From Panonychus citri (Eukaryota > Arthropoda > Arachnida > Trombidiformes > Tetranychidae), in assembly GCF_014898815.1 (NCBI RefSeq), contig NW_026515423.1, positions 1 to 64,000 of the forward strand: a DNA stretch of 64,000 nt, in the 5' to 3' direction. The stretch's first letter is position 1; each line of letters starts with the position of its first letter. The notes under the pieces were generated by a model. That model was not told where the DNA came from, searched no databases, and saw only the letters and a list, made by a program, of their open reading frames with translations. Both the position numbers and the translations under genes were made by a program. This document shows positions 13,401 through 27,035 of this stretch, in pieces.

Positions 13401-14778
13401 CAGGTTCTTTCACAATCTTAATGTTGTTTCTTCTTTTGCCTTTTCATTTCTTCCATTAAATCTTCATCTTCATCTTCATCTTCATCTTCAGCTTATTCTT
13501 TTCTTATTCTCATCACCATCTTCTTCTTCTGATCAACAACTTGAACTACAAACCATTTTAATGAACAAAATCAACATTAAACTTTCGGGTTGAAGAATCG
13601 CCATTTTATTGGGATACAAAGTTTCGTCTCTTTAACTTTTCCATTTTCCGTCCTTGTGTTTCTCTTTAATTGTCAACTAATCCACTTCATCATCGGCTTA
13701 ATAATCATCGTTAGTGTTTCATGTCATTTGTGTTTATCTTTGTAAATGGAAGCCAAATAAGAATGTGAGAGAAGAGAAAATCTTGTGTGCAATAGTAAAT
13801 ACTTAATCAATAACATATTAATAGATTATCAACTGTGATTGTTGTCATTTTCACCTCAACCAAGAGACAATTAGTTGTCAATTAGTAATCAATTTTATCT
13901 TCCAATTAACCGGATTGTTTGCTTTCTAATTGTAACAATTGTCTATTTTAATCCTTGTTTGTGACACCAGACCGAATTCACCTGAACCCTTTCACCTCAA
14001 CTCATTCCGACTAATCAACAATCGCTCTGCTTTCCATTACTAACACAACTACCTGATAATCAGCCTTCACTGATCAATCATTTCATTTAATCCACTTTCG
14101 ATTAAGGTAAGAGATTCAAGAAGAACCAGAAAAGTCCCCGTTTCTCTCAATACATTGTCTAAGATTGTATCTAATTTCTTATTCCTAACAAGTGTCCGTT
14201 GCGGCCTTTTATCAATCGGTCCGCCACAGAGACCACTTGTTACAACTACAATAGAACCCTAGAGATGGCGCTTCAACCGATAGTTAGATCATCAGTTGTA
14301 AAAGTTACTTTTCTTAATCAATAAGAAAAATTAACTTTACTTTAAGGGAGACATCTCACCTTTTTAGATCATCTTAAAACAATTATGTGTTGACTGTATT
14401 ACATGATTGTATTAAAAAGTGTGGTTGGAATTTAATAAAATTCAAACATCAACACCTACTTAATTAAAGTTATTTACTCTACAACCTGTTTTAATTTCTT
14501 TACCTTTTCCTTAATAGTTTTGTCTCGATGACATCGTTAACACATTAACATCATAATCTCCCATCAACAACAGTTAAAGGTAAACAAAATTTGTGTTGTT
14601 TTAAATAGAAACTGAAAAAGACCGTCAAACTTGCTGGTGTGGTCAATTTTGTTGTTATCATTTCAACCATCACATGGATTCATTGTCATCAACTGACCTC
14701 TTCTCAATTCAATCTTCTTCTCTTGTTTAACAGAAAGTATCAAAATCCATCAGGAGAGCCTTAAATTACTGTGACAAA
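10424..14778. other. Long AT-rich intergenic region before EPS8
   Basis: These 4.3 kb hold the kinase 3' flank and the EPS8 upstream region. I see no convincing coding exon. The 83-codon open stretch at 10932-11183 has no domain-like character. Untranslated first exons of EPS8 may lie here. Small features are a CT run at 12636-12651 and the TCTTCA array at 13461-13490. Confidence 0.45.
13461..13490. repeat. (TCTTCA)n hexanucleotide repeat
   Basis: Five tandem units of TCTTCA, in the presumed promoter or 5' UTR region upstream of EPS8. Confidence 0.85.
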
Positions 14779-17700
14779 ATGGTTTCTAGACCAAGTAACC
14801 AGGAAAACTATGTGGTTGAACATTTAGCCACATTCTCAACATCGATGACCTCACAACAACCGATAACACCCAAAGTGGCCATTCAGCGTTTGTTTGCTAT
14901 GGAAAAGACCTCAGGGATATGGACTCAGCGAATGTTTGTTAAAATCGAAGGTAAATCCATTGAATCTTGTTTCATCCGTTGATTATTAACTGGATCTTCT
15001 CTTCTCTCGATCAGGTAGCCATATGTTAATTATTGATGTCGAATCAAATGATATCGTTGAGAGGTTTCCTGTTGCCTTCATCCAACAGCCAATCTCATTC
15101 AGCCATCGAGATCACATGTATGATAACATATTGATTTTCACTGTCCAACATCCGGAAGAAAGTCAAGGTAATCGTTTTCATGATATTCTTTAGATAATTT
15201 CTTGTTTTGTTCTCAATGTATGAATCATTTCTCTTCTCTTGTTTCTCATCAATTGATTGTCTCCTTTTTCCAATTGTCATACTCTTCATAACCCATTTTT
15301 AATTTCTCTTTTCTCTCCCTCACTCTCTTGTTACCAATCTCTTCATCTACCTTGATATACATTTTTCTCGTTAATTGTCTATTCATCTTGATTATTTCGT
15401 TATCGCTTCTCTTTCCAGGTGAACTTCATATTTTCCAGTGTGTCTCCCATTCTGCTCAACAAATAGCTGAAGACATTTCCAGTTGGATGAGGAAACACGG
15501 CAATCTCGCCATCACCGTGGACCATATTCACCACGAACCCAATCCCATTTCCGTCAATGTTCACGTTAAAGAAACAGTCAACGCATTCAACGCTCTTGCA
15601 GCTCAAAGAGAAAAGTGAGAGTCATCATTTATTTCCGGATTCTCTTGTTGTTTTCCGATCATCTCAACGATTTGTGATCGAATTGTGTGATCAGTGTAGT
15701 GCTTCGTCTTAATTTGTTTCCTTCTGTTCTTTTTAGGAAACCAGCCTCACCATCTATAAGCAGTTCCCCTCAAAGACGGACTCCACCATTAGGACCAGGA
15801 CACAATTCTCGTGACCATGACTCTAGATCTGTAACCACGACAAGTTCAATTGATTCAAATCACAATGCAGCTCCGAGAACCAATTCTCATGACCAGGTAT
15901 GTTTACCTGATCCTAATTATCGTAATTTGTGTTTATCAAAGATTCACTTGAAAGAAATATTTGTTTCTTTCTTCTTTCCTTTCGTCAATCTGTACATTCC
16001 TGAGCTACTGTTGCTTAAGTTGATCCCCTCCAGGGCAAATGAAGAAGAGAAAAAGAGAAACAAATTATCTTTACCTTCTCTCTCCTATCATCATCCTCTA
16101 TCATCCAATCATCGTGCTATCCTCTTTTCTTCTCAGTTCAAGTTATATCGAAAAAGGAAAGAACAAGAAAGAAAAGAGAGAATCTATAATGAAAAAGATG
16201 AACATGTTGTCCTTAAAGAGAATATAAAAGATGTTTCAAAAGCCGGAAATGTTGAACATAAACTCATCTGGAATTTTGATTGATACTCTCCATCATTGCG
16301 AATTAGTTAATGATCAATCTAATTAACTACAATAGAGAAGCACAAATTCAAATGAAAGTGATTACCTTTATCTCCAATGATTAAAAAGAGAAAGCCTATC
16401 AAGTAGAACAATTTAATCCTCTTCGTGTCTACATAATTTTAATTATTTTCTTACCTCAATAATATTCACATTCGAAACGTTCCTTTTTCATTGTCATGAT
16501 GATTATCACTTTAATTGAATTTTGTTTACTAATTACTGATTTTTAATATTGTTCAACTTTTCTATTCTATTCTTCAGTCTCTTTCAAACGAACGTTACGT
16601 TTCGATTCTGAACCATTGTTTCGACGATATCGAAAGATTCATCCAACGACTTCAACACGCTGCTGTAGCATTGAAGGAACTCCAACTTCGTAGTCACAAA
16701 CGAGGAGGTTTGTATTCGATTCATTCAATTTGAATATCAACAATTGAGATGAAGAATAAGATTATGATAACTTGTGTTTATCTAAACAAAATCAATTATC
16801 TGTTAATAATCAATCAATTAATAAGAGTTTATCTTTATTTTTTGTTTACGTCTAATCAAATCTTTTCGTTCGCTTGAAATCTTTTTCATTATAATCATTA
16901 ACTGTTATTGTAAAACGTTAAATGGTTTCGCTAATTGTTACTCGCAATCTATTAATGTAACATGTTTCCTCTTTCCCTTTTCCAGGTAAAGGTGCAGCTC
17001 ATGGTGGTGATGGTTTACTTTCAATTAGAGCTCGAGGGCCAAGCGAAGTTGAGTTTTACGAGATTCTTGGAAAGTTCAAGTTAGCATTTAATTTATTGGC
17101 CAAATTGAAAGGTAACAATCCTTATTTGAGAGGCGAAAGAAAAAGTTGAATTTCTCTCTTGATTTGAGAAGAAAACGTTCCAACAATCTTGACCACTTAT
17201 TCAATTAATGTTTGCTTATTTACTTTTAATCATCAGGTTTTATTCATGATCCTAATGCACCAGAACTGGTCCATTTCTTGTTTACACCTTTAGCAATAAT
17301 AATTGAAGCTGCTCGCATGAATGGTATGTTGCCCTTTTAAATTAATTTGATGAATCATGATTGATTCATATTCTCTATCCCTGATTCACCCTGAAAACAG
17401 AATTGAAGGAATTAATTAACTCCCGGTTGCTTTTCATTTCCATCTCCTCGCTCTGCTATTCTAGGTCCAGTTCCCATTGATCCGGGAGCAGTGACAGTCC
17501 CATATTTAAGTGCCGATGCCATTGAATTATTATCTAATTGTTGCACCAGTAAGGAAACTGAACTATGGCAATCGCTTGGTCTTAATTGGACTCAACCTGT
17601 TAGACACCCGATCGGTCCATCTTCTCGTCTGGGTCAAGTGTATCAACCTGTTTTCTCCGATGGTTGGGCTCCGACTATAACGGAAAAAGATTTGATGGGC

Positions 17701-18740
17701 TTCCTCTCTTCCTCGGAGACATCTGAACATGAAGATGACGGTTTACCTTTAAGCAGGGAGACGCCCGTCAGAAGAGACCGATCTGACTATGGTCGTCACC
17801 ATCCTCCGCACTTTGTTGATAGTGACATTGATGATCACTTAGAGCATCATATGGTTGCACCTCCACACAAAGGTATGCAAATTTCGTCTTGACTTTCACC
17901 TTGATTCCCATCTATTGTTTTCTTCGTGTTTATAATGACACTATTTATATTTCTCGCTTTTACCTTGAGCAGGTCCTCCTCCACCTCCATCAGGTATGCA
18001 TCATGCACGACACCCACCACCTTCACCCATTGACTCAATTGAAAGAGACTCTCCAACGATGGGGCATCTCAGTGAATTGGAACAAACAACTTGGTTAAAT
18101 GAATTGCAAGATAAAGGAGCCAAGATTGTTCAGGTTTTATTCCCAAGAACTGCCAATAATGAAAAGGAATTGACTGTTGAAAAGTATGATTGATCATTTA
18201 TTATCTTTATTGTTTTGGTTTATAAGCAATAAAACAAAAGCTTTTACTTTCAAGTTCAAAAAGAGCTGAGCAATTGAAATGATTCCGCTACCAACCCAAT
18301 TAAACCCAAGAAAACAATTTACTTGTTTAGGTGATATAACATGAATGCCCACTTATTTTTGATTAAGTTGGCGTTTTTTTCCTGATTTAACGGGATCACA
18401 AAGCTCATCAAAAGAACTCGAGATTGCCCAGCCCTTGAAGCCTTGAAAAGAAAACAATTGACTCATAATATTGATTCATCTTTTTCCATTTTCTCTCGTT
18501 CTGTTGTCGCTTTTCAGAGGTGAAATTTTAGAAATATTAGATTCATCACGAAACTGGTGGAAAGCTCGCAATTCTCGTGGACAAATCGCTCATGTTCCCA
18601 ATACAATCGTTGAACCAATTTCAAGTAACTACCAATTCAACCGAAGTGAAAGAGGAAGCCGTTTAACAAGAGGATCTCCTGATGAAGATTGGATCCGTAA
18701 AGAGAGACAAGGTAAAAAAGGCGAGTTTCGATATTTTTAA
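14779..18740 (+). CDS. EPS8: EPS8 / arouser: PTB and SH3 adaptor of actin signalling
   Basis: EPS8 proteins couple receptor tyrosine kinase and Rac signals to actin. Ten exons join in consistent phase (14779-14950, 15015-15167, 15419-15614, 15737-15896, 16578-16707, 16986-17111, 17237-17323, 17465-17872, 17973-18183, 18518-18740), giving 621 residues. The N-terminal PTB domain (about 12-150) shows NYVVEHLATF, IWTQRMFVKIE and HIFQCVSHSAQQIAEDI. A Ser/Pro-rich linker and a helical middle region follow. The SH3 domain (about 525-582) shows KELTVEKGEILEILD, NWWKARN and AHVPNTIVEP. The protein ends GKKGEFRYF soon after SH3, so the C-terminal SAM-like actin-binding effector region of vertebrate EPS8 is not visible. 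An alternative last exon at 20299-20369 can be spliced in phase from 18711. Confidence 0.9.
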
Positions 18741-21015
18741 GGCGCCTTCATCCATCGAATTGATGTTGAGTTGATTATTTCTATTTAAACTTCATCATCA
18801 ATGAAAACACACACACATCATGAAGATGATAAAAGAAAGGGGAGATTAGTTTATCACGTTCATTATTTTACCTTTTTTACTTAAACTCAACAAGCAAACA
18901 AAAAATCAAGGAACCAATTTTTTCTTAAATTGTCTTAACCTTATCATTTATCCCTTTTATCCGATGTTTTTTTTTTGATTTGACCAAAATGTGAAATGTA
19001 ATTTCAAGTGTATAGCACAATTTTTATGTTATTCTCATCATCATCATCACAATCATCCTTCATCTCCTACTCTCCCTCTCCTCCTAATCAAAGTCCTGAT
19101 TTGGGTTACTACCTGATTTCTTTGTCTTACTTAATCTGTTTACCTACATTGATCCTTGATCGTCTTTTAATCCCATTCATGTTTCCCCATGTAAAATGTA
19201 CCTCAAGTGTAAACACAAAGACACAGCGAGCGTGAGAGTGAGAGAGAACAACTCCCGTTTTGGATTACAGACATTAATCATATCATAATCATCTATCAGA
19301 AAATTACTCCATTTAAATGAGTGATTTAATTGTAACCAAAACACAATCAACATCGCAAAGCAACTCCAAGCAATATATCAACAATTAGCAATCCAATTTA
19401 TCTAATATTTTTGGATATATTGTCATCATCATATCTTAATTGTTTCATTTTGATTTTTAGAACTTTTTGTTTATTTTCAACTTTTGATTAAATTATAGTT
19501 GATTCTGTTCTCATTGGAACAATTATTATCACAACTACTTGTCCTTTCTCTTAATCTAATCCATCAAAATCAAGATGATTAAATAACCCGATTTAGTCTT
19601 GACTTTAAGTTGATTGATGTTTCTGTTATTTTGATTGTCCAGGATTGTGATTGTCAAGGACACACTTTTTGATTTACCTCAATACAAACTAATCTCCTTT
19701 CAGATGAATAAGAAAACTCAATTTGAAATGAAGAGTGACAATTAATGAATCAATTAGAATCTCCAAATGAGATCAATTGTTTCGAATCAACCAAAGTGCA
19801 AAGTTATTCTTAATCTGTTTCCAGTTCTGTGTCTTGATCACCTTGTTAACTGTCAACAATAAACAATAGACTTGGAGAGTGTAACATCTCATTTTGTTTT
19901 CTTGTGTTAATTTTGTGTGTTAATCAACAACAATTAGCCCTCAATTCACCTGAATAATAAGCAACACAATTCCTTCAATCTCCTTATCCTTTATCATTTG
20001 ATTCAATTGGTTGAAAGTTAATTGTTTTCCTTTCGTTTTAATCTTTTGGTTCTTCCTATTGTCGTTTTTTGATTTGCTTCGCCATCTCTTAATCATTATT
20101 AAATTGCCAAATCAATTGGACAATTACAATTCCTTGATCAGGGTGATTGTTTATCGAGACAATCAAGTGATTGATCAATTTGATTAGTTCGAGAAGGCAA
20201 CGAAACTCTTACAGCTACAAGATTATTGAAAACAATAATTAGTTGATTCAATTAATTAAAAATTTAAATTACCACAATTATTGTTATTATATTTTTAGAT
20301 TTGTCTGGTGCTTCTTATCAAGGAAATTCGTCTCGTAACTCGTCTCGACATCGCATTCTACCAAGATGAGTTGATTAATTGTTACAATTACAATCAAATG
20401 ATCAACACAAACTTTTCCTAAAGGACCTGATTCTATATTTATACAATCTCGAAGCAAAACAATACTTGATATTATCATTCTCTGATCAGTTCTTACGATT
20501 CTTTAACTTTCCATCTTCAATTTGTCCGTTCAAATCGCGATTTATTAATAATCGATAATTAAAAGTTGATTGGTGCAAATTTTATAAAATAATTAAAGGG
20601 CTCAAATTGTATCCATTTCAATAATCAAATTTCACTTAAAATAGCCAATTCTCAATATTTACCATCTTCCATCAATAAAGTATATTAATTGTTAATTATG
20701 CAAATTAGTTTCTTATTTGAACATAAATTGAATTGTTAATCTGCAACAATACTAATTGAGTGGAAAAGTTGGATTTAATTTGTTTTAGTGCAAAGGAACA
20801 AGATAAAAAAGGATCAAAATTATTCTGGACAATTTAAAAGAAAACTGAACATTCAGTTTAATTTGGACGCACAATCTAATTAGATTGTACAATAGGCACA
20901 CGATCACGATTCGATCAAAGCAAATAAATGAAATCGATTGATTGATTGGCTCTTTCATTGAATATTCCAGTTTTTCGAACCAAATAAGAGACGACACATA
21001 AAAAAGACTCGAGAA
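18741..21015. other. EPS8 3' flank with a possible alternative terminal exon
   Basis: Mostly AT-rich non-coding DNA. A good acceptor (ATTTTTAG, 20291-20298) is followed by an open 71-base exon (20299-20369) ending in TGA. It would join the phase-1 donor at 18711/18712 of the last EPS8 exon and replace the GKKGEFRYF tail with a Ser/Arg-rich tail that includes SSRNSSRHR. The remaining sequence shows nothing else I can name. Confidence 0.4.
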
Positions 21016-21692
21016 TTATTCCCATTCCTTGACCAGTTCAAAGGTCCATTCCCATTTCAAGTGTTCGTGTTTATCGTCATCGGTGAACAAAGATTTGACG
21101 TCATACTTTCCACGACAAATGAGACCTGAGGGCATCTCTTCCGGAGGCGTCGTGTAAGATTGGATTTCGGTTTTGGGAGCATAACTACCAACCATTTGTG
21201 ATATTTTCTCAACTAAAACGCCCAATCTGTTGATTTTTTGCACATATTTTAGTCCAGTCACAATTTCTCTTTGAACAATGAAATCGATTCTTATTTTGTA
21301 CTGGATTCCTTCCTTGATCTTGTAAACACGCTTCTTGAGTTCAGCGAGATTTCCTGAAAGGGTTAGTCAATAGATGAGAGATAAATGATATTAGCAAAGA
21401 GCTGAAGGCGACCATCGGTAGGAACATTACCTGTAAGGTCTAGATAAAGGTCTGGTCGACCTTCGGTTAACAAGGCCAATCCTTTGACAATCACTCGATT
21501 GGGATTAGATGGATCAACGACCGGGGCACTAACAGCAGCATCTCCCAACAAGGCTTCTTTGTACCGAGTTAGGCTTTCATCGTTTTTGTCGGTTTCCAAA
21601 ATCTCGGTTAAACTTTTCTCTGGTGGAGCTTTGTAGTCGATGTTTTCTCCTTCTTCAAAGTCTCCTTCACCTGTGGGCTTATGTTCACTCAT
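21016..21692 (-). CDS. RhoGDI: Rho GDP-dissociation inhibitor (RhoGDI)
   Basis: This cytosolic chaperone extracts prenylated Rho GTPases from membranes and keeps them GDP-bound. Two exons (21692-21431 and 21353-21016) join in phase 1 across a 77-base intron, giving 199 residues, close to the usual 204. The flexible N-terminal arm (YKAPPEKSLTEIL near 20-32) binds the GTPase switches. The immunoglobulin-like domain carries LYLDLTG, EGIQYKIRIDFIVQREIV, GLKYVQ, MVGSYAPK, GKYDVKSLFTDDD and the C-terminal LKWEWTFEL. All family landmarks are in order with no break. Confidence 0.95.
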
Positions 21693-22938
21693 TTTAAAAG
21701 CACTTGGAAAAAGAACAAATCAAAAGAAAAACAATTAGACAAAAAAGAAATAAAAACACAAAAAACCAAAGAGAAACTTTGACTTGAAGACTCACTGACT
21801 CGCCCTATTTGGATTCGAGTCATAAAAGGATCCAAACGAATATCGATCCGATATTTGATTCTGTTTGCTTTCGGTTGATTCAATCAATGAAATTGTTTCG
21901 CTACAATTTACACACCATGTTAGAGATAAAAACCACATTTATTTTCAACCAACGCCCAACAAATTATCTCATCACTTTTACTTTTCTCTCGAAAGAAAAA
22001 GTTATCACCTGTTGCTCTTCATGTGAATGAGGACAATAAACTAAACGACCGAAGATCAACGATATTCCTGTGACCGCAAAGTTCTGATATCAATTCTTTC
22101 AATTTGATCTTTGATCGAGAAGCAAATTTGTCGCTGATTCTGTGAAAGGAAGGAAAAGGTTGAAAAGAGGAAGGAAAACGAAGAGAAAGGAAAATGACTG
22201 AGTAGTGATGATGTAAATTCTCATGAGAAGAGTAAACTTTACATCTTCTCATCGCTACTCAAACTTTCTTGCAATTGTATCTTACATTTAATTTGCAATT
22301 TACAGCGAAAGTGAATCACACATCGCTTTGTGTCGCTTTTCACTCGAAATGTATGATTAATTGTCTTGAAATGAACTTTGTTGAAATTCAAATATTCAAC
22401 CATTTAGATTAACTCAATTTCTGTGCGGCAATTCTCCGATCGATTAAAGCAGTCAATTAGCCAAAATTCGAAACACCGCAAATTTTGCTCTGAGTGATAA
22501 CTACTTTTGATTATTTGTCCACAAATCATCTAAATTAATGTTAATCGCTCAATCAATTTGAAAGAAAGGGGGTGGAGTTTGTCCGCCAATGTGCAGACTT
22601 ACAAATGAGTATCATGGTTACAAATTCGAATGAAAGAAGAAAGACAGAGGATAGAAAGAAAAGAAAGGAAAGAAAAAGCTCTTTGTAACATTAGAGCTAA
22701 TCACAAATTCATCAGTCAAGAAGAGGCGAACCTACCACTTTGGGTCTAAGCCACAGTTCTCTTGACCATTCGGCCATAATGACCGACGGACATAATCAAA
22801 ATAATTAAATGGACGAAGTATTTTAAATTAGACTCACTAGATGGCGGTGAGGTGAGAATGTTGAATGTGAACAAGTTTTTCAATCAAATTGATTGAATCA
22901 ATTTTCAAAATTAATTTTTCTCAATATTATCCATCAAA
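21693..22938. other. Intergenic region between divergent RhoGDI and P450
   Basis: This holds the two divergent promoters. No coding exon was seen. A weak tRNA-like stretch on the minus strand (22712-22786) has A-box-like and B-box-like words but does not fold as a tRNA; it is described among the findings. Confidence 0.4.
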
Positions 22939-25900
22939 ATGTTGTTGATTGTGTTGAAATTTTCAATCATTTATTTATTTGCTATTTGTGTTATTTGGAT
23001 TTTCAAGAAACACAGAAAGTTTCAGTCATTTAAAAGGAGAAACATTAATGGTAAGTTTTCACAAAACAGCTGATTTTAAGATTTACAGCAGATTTTTGAT
23101 TCTAAAATTCATTAATGATTGACATTTATTCCAATGCAATCATAGAAATCCTTGAGATTCTCATGTTTCAGTTGACTTGAAAAGATGATAGCGATACTTT
23201 AACAAGTTGCCAAGGTGTAAATATACTCATCAAGTTATTTCTCAAGTAATTATTAAAAACCAATCCAATCAAAGAAGCAAAAAAGCAAAAAAGAGCTAAA
23301 CGACAAAAACACTTCTCAGATTCAATTCTTTTTACTTTATATTTAGTTTTTACGATTTACAGATGAACTCAGGTCAGTAAATGTGGTCAAATTATCGATA
23401 AAAAATAAATTTTCAGTTGAAATGGGATAAAAAAATATCCATTAATTGACGTTCAAACTTCGCGCATCAAAAATCAGAAAAATTAAATTATCTTGAAATT
23501 TCGGTGATTATTGTTTCGTTTAAGTTTTATTATTCTGAATATTTCGCCAAAAATTCAGAATAAAACGACTTGAGGCCATTTCACTTCGTGTTTAATTAAC
23601 CGTGGTGAATTTTGGCCTTTTTTTTCTTTTTTGCTTCTTTTCGTCTTTTTGTCTCACGGTACTCAGACTCGGTTCTGTACCACGGTCACAACTAAAGTTT
23701 TGATTTTCCAATATTCTTGATTCAAATCAGTTTCCTTTATTGTAAATTTCCACTCACATTTCACGTATATATTTTTAGTATTATTCCATTGCAATTTATT
23801 TATTGTTACTTTCAATGAGTACTTGATATATTTTTTCCATGTTTGGAACAATAAAATAAGATCAAGTGTTTAGCTGCGTAAAGTGAGATCTGATCTGTGA
23901 TTGGTTAATCCATTAATCTTACTAATAAATTTCACCAACAGGTCCGAGGCCTAATCTCTTTTTTGGTAATCATTTCGCTCTAAAAAACTCATCTGACAAG
24001 AAATTACCTCATGAAGTTATGGGAGAATGGATTGAGAAGTATGGAGACATTTTCGGCTACTATTCACCGAATCGATGTCGACTTGTCGTGAACGATGCTC
24101 ATCTATTGAGAAAGATCTCCGTGCACAAGGCGTTTCAAGATAGAGAATCTTTGGTTATTGATATTGTCCCTCTCAGAGATTCTTTGTTCGGAACTGGTGG
24201 AGAAACATGGAGACGGTCAAGGAAAACAATATCACCTTTATTGAGTCGTTTTCGAGTTGATTCCCCTCCTTTGACATCGATCATTTCCCAATGTGTTGAA
24301 AGTTATCTTGAACATCTCAGGCCAAAAAATGTAGACGAAGGTGCACCGTTCATTGTCGATATTGTTGACAACATTCATCGATTCACTTTCGATATAATTT
24401 GTCGCACATCTCTTGGAATGGAATCTAATTGCTATTCGGAAAATGATCAATTAGTAAAGTCCGTTGTCGAATTTTTCGACAATGCTTTTAACAATGCGGT
24501 TCTTCTGTCCGAAGCTTTTCCTCTTTTCTCACACTTATTAAAGTTTATCAATAATTATCTGACTTCTGGAAAAATGACCAATTCAATTGTTGCTAATCTG
24601 AAAAACCAAATCAGATATTTCATCGAATTTAAATCAGCACAATCGGTCGATGATGAGCCGGGAAAACCCGTTTTCTTGGAATCCATGTTGAAATTTCTCG
24701 TTGATGGTAAATTGAGTCAACAAGAATTAATCGGTAAGCAACCTGAAGATTATTATCTTGACTGATTATCGTGACTTTAAGCCACTTTGGTTAAGATTTC
24801 CATCAATAAATTGTTGTTAATTGTTCACAAAATTAACTCATTAACTGAGCAGAAACGACATGATTAAGTGAATATTGATGAACATCTAATTGCCTGTTTT
24901 CTTGTTTCCATTTGACCATTTAAATCACAATTTATTCAATTATAATCCTATATTATAAATGCCTTTATATTTGACTAAATTGTTCCATTCATCAAAATCA
25001 AGTTAATTTAAACTAAATGTTGACTATTGATTAGGTTCAATACGAAGCGAAATAATTTCATGGTACAACTATTTATGGTTCGTCTCTTGTTACGATCATA
25101 CATCAAGAATAGATTAGAGAGAAAAGGAGAAAGTAACTAAAAGGGAAATGTTTGAAGGTGATTAAGATGAGGATGTGGATGTGGAAGAGAAAGAAGATAA
25201 GGATGATAAGTTTACCGTTGACATTGTTACGAACTGTGTAATTATAAGCGAACCTTTTCTTTCTTAAAATTGAATAATAATAACACGAGATTGACAATTA
25301 ATCTCTAACCAGAGATTTGAGATTCTTTGAAGAAATGAAAAGGATTTAAGCCTGAAAAAGCTAAAAATAAGATTTATGTCCAAAATTAGATAATCTCTTT
25401 CAATCTCTTTTCTCTTTTCTATTTTCTCACTTTCTTCATCTTTTCCTTTTCCTTTTCCCTTGTTTCATGTGCATCAATAACTTGGTTAACTAATATTTTC
25501 CTCTTCTCTTTGCAACATCTTGAGCTTTCACGGTTTCTGGATCAGAGGCTATGGAATGGCCATTAAATTGCAGTAACATGAAAAAGCTTATGGGAGAATC
25601 TGAATTAGATGATGTTGGTCATATTGAACAGTTACAATAATTATATAGCTTTTTATGAGTTGTTGCTCTTTTTTCATTCTCATCCAATGTAATACATTTT
25701 CTCGTAAAATTGGCATCAAACATTCAATCGCTTCTTTCACATTCTATTCTTTCTCATTTCGCCATTATTTCTCTTTCTCTTTCTCTTCTTCCTTTTCCTC
25801 AATCTCATCAGCATCGTCATGTTGTTTTTCATTTCCATCCTGCTGTTACCATCAGAATAACTGAATGAGCATAATCTTTTTGTCTTCTTCTTCCTCTTAT

Positions 25901-27035
25901 CACTTCTCCATCAATTTGTAATACATGTATGTTGATTCTTCATATTTTCTTCGTTATCCATTTTTACCCATTCAAAGTTCATCTGATCAAAAACACTGAG
26001 GTAAACTTATAGTTGGAATACTCAGTGAATTATTGCTGATGCATAATATTTATTCTTGTGTTGACCAATTGACCAACCCAATTTTTATTATGTACATGAT
26101 GAATTGAGGCTTATTCTTTGCTTCATTCCTTTATATTTCTCATTATTTGGTATGATATCTACTCCATTTCTAGTTATCCAATTGATTGGGAATTTCTCCT
26201 GATGTTGGATATTCATGTTGACAGTATTCTTAATTGCTTTTTCAATGATTCGAGGAAAAATTAATTTAACCTGTTGATTGAATTGTAATTAAAACTAGTT
26301 ATCTTTTTTAGGTAACATTTATCTCATTGTTTTGGCGGGATTCGAAGCTACTGCGAATGCTTTGATTTTTTGTCTTTATTCAATCGCTGAACATCAACAT
26401 GTCCAGGATAAAATGAGAGAAAGTTTAACAGAATTGGTGGAAGAAGAATCTTATACAGAAATGGTAATTTGCTTCTACTGTCTAAATGATCATTCCAATT
26501 ATTAATATAATAATATTATAATATTTTCTTAATACAATGAATTGAAGGTTTGGCTTGAAACACTTCGTTGCTACCCACCTCCTTTGTTCATCATTAATCG
26601 TGAAGCATCAGAAGAAGTAAACATCGATGGATTGACGATTGAAAAGGGCTGGATTGTCGAAGCTCCTATTTGGCAGATACACCATTCAGAGAGATATTGG
26701 CCAGACCCATGGACATTTGACCCTGAGAGATTCAGTTCAAGTAACAGGTAACGAACCAACATACACTTCATAAGCGAAATAGCATATTAACACAACTATT
26801 ATCATGAAAGGAAAAACATTGTACCATTATCGTTTTTACCTTATGGCTTTGGTGGTCGAACTTGTCTCGAATGCACTTGGCTAATGCAGAAGCTCGTAAA
26901 TTGTTATCATCTATCATTTCTAAATATCGGATAACTTTTTGTGAGAAGACCATGAATCCATTACGATTCAAAGTTCCAACAGCGGTTCTTAATCCAGAGG
27001 GACCAATTTTCCTCAAATTTGAACCAATAAAATAA
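22939..27035 (+). pseudogene. Cytochrome P450 (CYP3-clan-like), frameshifted at the heme loop
   Basis: This is an ER-anchored heme monooxygenase. Exons are 22939-23050, 23942-24733, 26312-26463, 26548-26747 and 26811-27035. Visible features are the N-terminal membrane anchor (residues 1-22), the hinge GPRPNLFFGN, C-helix WRRSR, I-helix AGFEATA (Ala where the first Thr of AGxETT is usual), K-helix ETLR (E-x2-R), the PERF motif FDPERF, and the heme loop beginning FLPYGFGGRTCL. Directly after that Cys-Leu the frame breaks: one base is missing near 26869. The original frame then hits a stop within about 30 codons, while the +1 frame continues with a normal P450 C-terminus to TAA at 27033. Either it is a recent pseudogene or there is a single-base sequence error. 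The second intron is long (1.58 kb) and appears empty. Confidence 0.8.

Noticed and set aside
24734..26311. Long P450 intron checked for a nested gene or alternative exon
   Set aside because: The I-helix exon joins the previous exon directly in phase, and the open stretches inside are Ser/Phe-rich noise.
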